From assembly GCA_028719205.1 (NCBI GenBank), contig JAQUKH010000008.1:1-64000 (forward strand): DNA of 64,000 nucleotides. Direction: 5' to 3'. A program made the position numbers and the translations under genes. Origin of the DNA: a bacterium. Its GTDB lineage: Bacteria; JACRDZ01; JAQUKH01. Numbering within the stretch: the first letter of the stretch is position 1; the number at the start of each line of letters is the position of its first letter. The notes below the pieces were generated by a model. The model was not told the origin of the DNA, searched no databases, and worked only from the letters and a program-made list of their open reading frames with translations. Below are positions 58,641-64,000 of this stretch, piece after piece.

Positions 58641-59777
58641 TTATAAATATTTTTCGATTTTAACCCCGGGATAATAAAATTTTAAGATCTTATCATATCT
58701 GTTTTTTTTCAAAGCTAAAGTTTTCGCGCCTTCCTGGCATAAACCTACCCCATGGCCGGAACCATGCCCGGTAAAAATAAAGGTATCCTTTTTAATATCA
58801 ATTTTAAAAAATGTACTTTTAATCTTATCCTGCCCGATCCATCTTCTGAAATCCGATACATTCATTTTTTTATCACCTTCTGACGTACGGAATGTAAGCT
58901 CACTTACCCTTCCCGTGCGGGTAAGCGCTGTAACTTTAAATGAATTGAGTTTTCCTTTAAAATTCTCATCTGTTAATAATATCTTCTCGAGATCTGATCT
59001 TGTAATACTGAATTGCCAGTTATAATTTTCCGCATCCCTGCAAAAACTGCATATCTTACTTTCGAGGTAAGGCAGATTATTGCCGGGCCATAAGGAACTT
59101 ACATCTTCTGTCTTTCCGCCGCAGGTACTATGGAAAAATGCCTGTATCAAGCCGTTATGATAAGTCATTACAAGCCCCTCTGTCTCTAAAACGGCCTTAG
59201 TTATATTTTTATTTTCTCCCGCTATACCTATATACCTCTGGGAATCCACAGAGGACTCAAGCTGATATGTTTTGTCCTTATTTTTCCCATACTGAAAAAG
59301 CGCGTAGGTCCTCGCGGCAACAGCCTGAGCCTTTAAAACTTCCTCAGGCCAGCTGGGATAAATTTCCCCTCCAACTACGCTAAAAAGATATTCTTCCAGT
59401 GGAACCTCATTGATCGCAAGGAGATTATCTTCTTCCGGCCTTATCTCCATATCCCCCCGGTACAGATCATCCCCGAGTTTTATTTTATTTTCAGATCTTG
59501 ATTTAATTATGACGGGGCCCTGGATTTCCTTTTCTTCCAGGAATAATTTTCCATCTTTAAAGCTAAAATTTATTATATTAAGATTTTTCATTAATGTATT
59601 CAGGTTTTCTTGCGGGCCTGAAATTATTAAACCGGCCGGGCTTGACAGGGTTATCTGCTCGCCGCGAAAAACAGCTACCTTTAATTTTATATCGGCAGCT
59701 CTTATTTTATTCCCGGACGCTCCCGGCAGTGAAATAAAAAATATAATAAAAATCAAAAATAAACTTAATTTTCTCAT
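58641..59777 (-). CDS. SpoIID/LytB-domain protein
   Basis: A signal peptide (ending ISLPGASG) is followed by a short domain and a SpoIID domain (about 110-378): GDMEIRPEEDNLLAINEVPLEEYLFSVVGGEIYPSWPEEVLKAQAVAARTYAL, HSTCGGKTEDVSSLWPG and GHGSGHGVGLCQEGAKTLA. This family acts on peptidoglycan, and in spore formers it is a lytic transglycosylase. Here it is probably a cell-wall remodelling protein. Confidence 0.92.
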   Translation of the reverse strand: MRKLSLFLIFIIFFISLPGASGNKIRAADIKLKVAVFRGEQITLSSPAGLIISGPQENLNTLMKNLNIINFSFKDGKLFLEEKEIQGPVIIKSRSENKIKLGDDLYRGDMEIRPEEDNLLAINEVPLEEYLFSVVGGEIYPSWPEEVLKAQAVAARTYALFQYGKNKDKTYQLESSVDSQRYIGIAGENKNITKAVLETEGLVMTYHNGLIQAFFHSTCGGKTEDVSSLWPGNNLPYLESKICSFCRDAENYNWQFSITRSDLEKILLTDENFKGKLNSFKVTALTRTGRVSELTFRTSEGDKKMNVSDFRRWIGQDKIKSTFFKIDIKKDTFIFTGHGSGHGVGLCQEGAKTLALKKNRYDKILKFYYPGVKIEKYL

Positions 59778-59789
59778 TAAATATTTATA

Positions 59790-61622
59790 TTAATTTGCGG
59801 CTTTACGAGATTTAATTTTCCGCTCGTTTTCATCCAGATATTGCTTTCGGAGACGGACATTTTTAGGCGTAATTTCAACAAGCTCGTCATCTTCAATAAA
59901 TTCCAGCGCGAATTCAAGGGTCATTTCCCGCGGCGGAACCAGCCTGATAGCCTCATCCGCGCCGGAAGACCTCATATTGGACATTTTTTTCTCTCGAATT
60001 GCATTAATTATAAGATCGTTCCCTTTATTATTAACACCGATTATCATTCCTTCGTAAACATCAACCCCCGGATAAATAAATATCTCACCTCTTTCCTGCA
60101 GCCCCCACAACGCGTAAGCTACAGCCTTTCCTGAATTCTGGGAAACCAGAACTCCTGTTTGTCTGGACGGCAATTCACCTTTGAATTTTTGATATTCAAA
60201 AAAATTCTGGTACATGATCCCGCTTCCTCTGGTCATCACCATGAATTCATTACGGAAACCAAGCAATGCCCGTGACGCTATCAAAAATCTCAAACGAACC
60301 GTATTCGCAGTAGTCTGCAGGTCCTTCATTTCCGCGCGCCTGTTGCCCAGGTTTTGAATAACAGCACCCTGATATTCCTGTCCCACTTCAATATATATTT
60401 CCTCAACCGGCTCCAAAGTCTCCCCTTCAACTTTCTTTAAAATTACCTTTGGACGGGATACCTCAAATTCATAACCTTCACGCCGCATCGTTTCGATCAA
60501 AATAGCAAGATGCAACTCACCGCGCCCTGACACCTTAAACCTGTCTCCATTATCCACTTCTTCGATCTTAATACCTACATTCATCATTTTTTCATATTCC
60601 AGCCTTTCCCGGATATGTCTTGATGTAAGGAATCTGCCGCCATCCTTACCCGCTATCGGGCTTGTATTATGAGAAAAATTCATGGAGATCGTAGGCTCAT
60701 CGATCTTTATCGTCGGGAGCGCCTGCGGATTTTCCGTGCACGCGAGCGTCTCTCCCACTTTAATATCATCAATACCCGGAACTATTGAAACAATATCACC
60801 TGCTTCCGCGTTCCCGACTTCAACCCTTTTCAGTCCCACATATTTCAATATCTTGATTATTTTTCCGTTTAGAACAGAGCCGTCATGTTTTACGAGCGCT
60901 ATCTGGTCTCCGGTTGTTGCCGTTCCATGGGCAATACGCCCGATCGCTATACGGCCTATATAAGAATCATAATCGAGCATGGTAACGAGCATTTGAAAAG
61001 GCTTTTCTGGATCAGCGACAGGAGGCAGAACACGATGCAGGATCGTATCCAAAAGCGGTTTAAGATCCTTGCTTTCGTCATCAAGGTCCAACTTGGCTGT
61101 ACCCTCCCTGCCGGACGCGAAAACGATCGGGAAGTCAAGCTGTTCATCTGTAGCGTTTAATTCACAAAAAAGATCAAATGTCAAATCGGATACCTCAAGA
61201 GGCCTCGCGTTCGGACGGTCGATCTTATTTATAACAACAATCGGTTTTAAGTGCATCTCCAGAGACTTTCTCAACACAAATTTAGTCTGAGGCATCGGCC
61301 CTTCAAAAGCGTCAACAAGCAAAAGCACACCGTCCACCATCTTCAATATACGTTCTACCTCGCTTCCAAAATCCGCGTGTCCGGGAGTATCCACAATATT
61401 AAATTGTGTGTCTTTGTAACGGAAAGACGCGTTTTTAGAAAAAATAGTAATTCCCCGTTCTTTTTCAAGAGGATTTGAATCCATGATCGTAGATTCACCA
61501 TCTTTAAAATTATAAGCTCCGCTTTGCCTTAGCATGGCATCTACCAATGTAGTTTTTCCATGATCAACATGCGCAATAATAGCTATATTTCTGACATCTT
61601 TTCTTCTTTTTTGATTTGACAT
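59790..61622 (-). CDS. typA: Translational GTPase TypA/BipA
   Basis: The 610-residue GTPase has G1 [10 protein letters not shown]2 GITIFSKN, G3 [10 protein letters not shown]4 NKIDRP and G5 SGREGTA in place. The EF-G-like domains and C-terminal BipA domain ([27 protein letters not shown]) follow. It binds the ribosome and assists in stress adaptation and subunit assembly. The start has a good spacing after the upstream phosphorylase (13 bases). Confidence 0.96.
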   Translation of the reverse strand: MSNQKRRKDVRNIAIIAHVDHGKTTLVDAMLRQSGAYNFKDGESTIMDSNPLEKERGITIFSKNASFRYKDTQFNIVDTPGHADFGSEVERILKMVDGVLLLVDAFEGPMPQTKFVLRKSLEMHLKPIVVINKIDRPNARPLEVSDLTFDLFCELNATDEQLDFPIVFASGREGTAKLDLDDESKDLKPLLDTILHRVLPPVADPEKPFQMLVTMLDYDSYIGRIAIGRIAHGTATTGDQIALVKHDGSVLNGKIIKILKYVGLKRVEVGNAEAGDIVSIVPGIDDIKVGETLACTENPQALPTIKIDEPTISMNFSHNTSPIAGKDGGRFLTSRHIRERLEYEKMMNVGIKIEEVDNGDRFKVSGRGELHLAILIETMRREGYEFEVSRPKVILKKVEGETLEPVEEIYIEVGQEYQGAVIQNLGNRRAEMKDLQTTANTVRLRFLIASRALLGFRNEFMVMTRGSGIMYQNFFEYQKFKGELPSRQTGVLVSQNSGKAVAYALWGLQERGEIFIYPGVDVYEGMIIGVNNKGNDLIINAIREKKMSNMRSSGADEAIRLVPPREMTLEFALEFIEDDELVEITPKNVRLRKQYLDENERKIKSRKAAN

Positions 61623-61635
61623 TTTTTATCCTTTT

Positions 61636-63369
61636 TTATTTATACAAATAAGCGTTCAAAACATATTGCTGAACCATACGGTGAGTATTGAAAAATGAGG
61701 CGTTAATCGCTATGGAATGCCTCATAATATCAATCCATGCCTGGCGGTTACTATAGAATACAGGTATAATATCCTTTGCCAATTTCATATATAATGAATC
61801 AGCATTTTTTTCATCTATACTTTCCTTATCTTCGATCGAACCGATTGACCACCCGGTGATCCCTTCAATACAACCCTCGATCCACCAGCCATCCAGTATA
61901 CTGAAACTCGGCACACCGTTATGCGCCGCTTTCATACCTGAGGTTCCGGACGCTTCCTGCGGGCGGCTTGGGGTATTCAGCCATAGATCCGATCCCGAAA
62001 TGAACATCTTAGCCAGTTCCATGTCGTAATTTTCAATATATGCTACTTTCACATGGTCCTTAAGATTGTTTGATACTGCCTTAATTCTCTTGATCAGGTC
62101 TTTACCCGGCCAATCTTTCGGATGCGCCTTGCCCGCGAAAACAAATTGAACCTTCCCGACGATCTGGGCAATATTCACTAATCTGCTTGAATCAAAAAAG
62201 ATCAGGTCCGCTTTTTTATACGCGGTCGTTCTTCGGGCAAAACCAATTGTCAATACATCCTTATCAAAACCCAGATTAGTTTTACTGTTAATGAAATCAA
62301 TAAATTTATCTTTTGCCTCCTGATGGGCGCTCCAAATATCTTCCCTTGGAATGCTCAAAGCATATCGTAAAGAAAAAGGATCATTGGTCCAGCCGGGAAT
62401 ATGTTTATCAAACAACTTTTTAAAACTCGGGCAAACCCATGTATCCGAATGAATTCCGTTTGTAATATATTCGATATGATATCCCGGAAACATCTCCTGA
62501 GATGTTTTTCCGTGCTCCTTCGCCACCCCATTCACATAATGGCTCAGATTAAGCGCGAGAGAAGTCATATTAAGATTGTCCTGGCCGCCTAATTCTTTTA
62601 ACAGGTCAAACGGGACAATATCTCCCAATAAATTCCTGACGAGATCATAAGAAAAAATATCATGCCCGGCTTTTACAGGCGTATGTGTCGTAAAAACACA
62701 CATTCTTTTAACATAATTAATTATCTCAGGAACAATACTATCATCGTATCTATTTTCATTCAAAAGTTCCAATGTCAATAAACTCGCGTGGCCTTCATTC
62801 ATGTGATAACGCCTGATATTTCCGTAACCTAATTCACGAAGCATCCGTACCCCGCCGATACCTAAAATTATCTCCTGGCTGAACCGGTATTTCTCATCCC
62901 CGCCATAAAGGTAATATGTAAAACTGCGGTCGTATTCACTATTTTCTTCAGTATCTGTATCCAGAAATATTACAGGGAGCGCACTGTTCACTCCTTTTAT
63001 TCTGTACTGCCATGCCCTGACTACAACATTCCTGTTTTCTATTTTAACGGTTATTTTGTTGGGTAAAAGAACCATTGTTTCCTCTGGGTTCCATTCACTC
63101 GAATACTCATACTGATTTCCGTATTCATCAAGCCTCTGGACAAAATATCCCTTTCTATAAAGCAGGCTGACCGCTACCAACGGCACTTTCAGGTCCGCGC
63201 ATGACTTTACCGTGTCCCCTGCCAAAACACCCAGCCCGCCGCTGTAAGTGGGTATTTTAGATTCCACGCCGATCTCCATTGAAAAATAGGCAATAGACCT
63301 TTCTTCATCCTTTATATTGCCTAAAAATTCTTTCTCTATGGGACAAAAATTATTTACAGGAATATCCAT
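61636..63369 (-). CDS. glgP: Alpha-glucan phosphorylase, short form
   Basis: The ATG at 63369 has GGAG upstream; a longer frame from 63426 is less likely. The 577-residue enzyme cleaves glucose-1-phosphate from glucan ends. It has IAYFSMEIGVESKIPTYSGGLGVLAGD, HMNEGHASLLTLELL, GFARRTTAYKKADLI and the PLP-lysine region EASGTSGMKAAHNG. The short form lacks the long extra domains of glycogen phosphorylase from animals. It is in the same direction and close to typA. Confidence 0.93.
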   Translation of the reverse strand: MDIPVNNFCPIEKEFLGNIKDEERSIAYFSMEIGVESKIPTYSGGLGVLAGDTVKSCADLKVPLVAVSLLYRKGYFVQRLDEYGNQYEYSSEWNPEETMVLLPNKITVKIENRNVVVRAWQYRIKGVNSALPVIFLDTDTEENSEYDRSFTYYLYGGDEKYRFSQEIILGIGGVRMLRELGYGNIRRYHMNEGHASLLTLELLNENRYDDSIVPEIINYVKRMCVFTTHTPVKAGHDIFSYDLVRNLLGDIVPFDLLKELGGQDNLNMTSLALNLSHYVNGVAKEHGKTSQEMFPGYHIEYITNGIHSDTWVCPSFKKLFDKHIPGWTNDPFSLRYALSIPREDIWSAHQEAKDKFIDFINSKTNLGFDKDVLTIGFARRTTAYKKADLIFFDSSRLVNIAQIVGKVQFVFAGKAHPKDWPGKDLIKRIKAVSNNLKDHVKVAYIENYDMELAKMFISGSDLWLNTPSRPQEASGTSGMKAAHNGVPSFSILDGWWIEGCIEGITGWSIGSIEDKESIDEKNADSLYMKLAKDIIPVFYSNRQAWIDIMRHSIAINASFFNTHRMVQQYVLNAYLYK

Positions 63370-63442
63370 ATCTTCTCCAAGATTTGTAAAATTACATAGT
63401 ATATCACATATACCATTTTTTGGCAAACTTATATTTGATCAG

Positions 63443-63465
63443 ACAAGGGGGTCATGCCCCCTTGT
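63443..63465 (-). terminator. Hairpin after radC
   Basis: A perfect 9-bp stem ACAAGGGGG/CCCCCTTGT with a 5-base loop begins right after the RadC stop. There is no T-run after it, so it may be a terminator without a strong tail or a small repeat. Confidence 0.5.
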
Positions 63466-64000
63466 TCAAAAAAGCCCTTCTTCCTTAAAACTAAAGTATT
63501 TGTTACCTGCTATTATAACATGGTCCAATAACAGAATATCAACAAGTTTAAGGGACTCAAAGATCTTTTTCGTGATCCTTATATCATCCTCTGACGGAGT
63601 TAAGGTTCCCGCGGGGTGGTTATGCGCGATTATCAGTGAACTCGCGTGAAGATAAAGGCCGCGTTCAACAATTTTTCTGGGATAAACAACCGATTTATTA
63701 ACAGTTCCTCTCTGGATGGTCTCGATCGCAAGCAGAGAATTCCTGTTATTCAGAAACAACGCCTTAAATTCCTCATCACAGGCACCTTTAAGAGAAGCCT
63801 TAAGATAATTATATACCGCCTGCGGAGACGCGACCAGGTCCCTTTCACAAATGCCTTTTTCAAGATACCGCGCGGAGATATCCTTTAAAAACCTAATAAA
63901 AATAGCTGTATGATCAGAAATACCCTTTATTTCTTTAAGCTCTTCTATATCAGCATCAAACACACCATTAAGTGTCTTGAACTTTGTCATTAACTCTTTA
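63466..64000 (-). CDS. radC: RadC family (JAB/MPN domain) protein, N-terminus cut by window edge
   Basis: The open frame continues upstream past the Met at 63990 to the window end (preceding codons AAA GAG TTA, no stop), so the true start is outside. The sequence LNGVFDADIEELKEIKGI is the end of the helix-hairpin-helix N-terminal domain, and YNYLKASLKGACDEEFKALFLNNRN with IIAHNHPAGTLTPSEDD is the JAB metal site (HNH-x(n)-D). RadC-like proteins are of uncertain role in DNA repair or mobile elements. Confidence 0.93.
   Translation of the reverse strand, partial: KELMTKFKTLNGVFDADIEELKEIKGISDHTAIFIRFLKDISARYLEKGICERDLVASPQAVYNYLKASLKGACDEEFKALFLNNRNSLLAIETIQRGTVNKSVVYPRKIVERGLYLHASSLIIAHNHPAGTLTPSEDDIRITKKIFESLKLVDILLLDHVIIAGNKYFSFKEEGLF

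Noticed and set aside
1-64000. Search for tRNA, rRNA, transposases and phage genes
   Set aside because: No cloverleaf with a TTCGAATC-type arm, rRNA core sequence or transposase motif was seen by eye. A scan with a covariance model would be decisive.

Overview
The window (about 37% GC by eye) comes from a Gram-negative bacterium with an outer membrane. The evidence is a TonB-dependent receptor, a Wza-like SLBB exporter, a PorV-family beta-barrel, lipoproteins and periplasmic c-type cytochromes. An octaheme cytochrome, ferredoxin-dependent 2-oxoacid oxidoreductase, desulforedoxin-like and ferritin-like proteins point to anaerobic or microaerobic redox life with some oxidative-stress defence. 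The gene mix (PorV family, FlgD-like C-terminal domain, GeoRSP-type genes, OmpB-like multicopper oxidase) suggests an uncultivated or deep-branching phylum. I cannot place it more exactly from sequence alone.

Layout. 1-24 kb is a redox and metal island, nearly all on the minus strand: a beta-barrel protein cut by the left edge, a response regulator with a monoheme cytochrome, a ferritin-like protein, a KorA / octaheme cytochrome / KorB / desulforedoxin-like operon, a multicopper oxidase operon, a DUF1540 protein, an MsrAB operon, and two convergent operons holding the arsenosugar (rSAM/selenodomain) gene set. Seven promoters in this island share one upstream element. It has a GTCA-type core 25 bases before the -35 box, and a TAGCC block touching the -35. 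I read this as a regulon under one unknown activator.

24-35 kb is a cobalamin salvage and uptake operon (cobU, a Cys-rich protein, cobT, cobS, cobQ, btuF, btuC, btuD, btuB). One B12 riboswitch lies in front of cobU and a second in front of btuB. A 179-bp imperfect palindrome sits between cobT and cobS. It is followed by ubiX, which appears to start at ATC, and an unknown membrane protein.

35-44 kb holds a PpiD/SurA-type chaperone and a tightly overlapped GeoRSP-like cluster: PqqD-like peptide chaperone, radical SAM/SPASM enzyme, a SPASM protein without the radical SAM cysteines, two orphan substrate-binding proteins and two right-handed beta-helix lipoproteins. This is the best candidate here for a poorly described system.

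44-64 kb is mostly ordinary: a Trk potassium operon with an unannotated 42-residue membrane protein and an OB-fold protein, envelope proteins (DUF2155, SLBB exporter, FN3 lipoprotein), a secreted HEFFH metalloprotease next to a PorV-family protein, RimO, a metallophosphoesterase, a YedE-type transporter, SpoIID, TypA/BipA, a short glucan phosphorylase and the C-terminal part of RadC. I saw no rRNA, tRNA, CRISPR array, transposase or phage genes.
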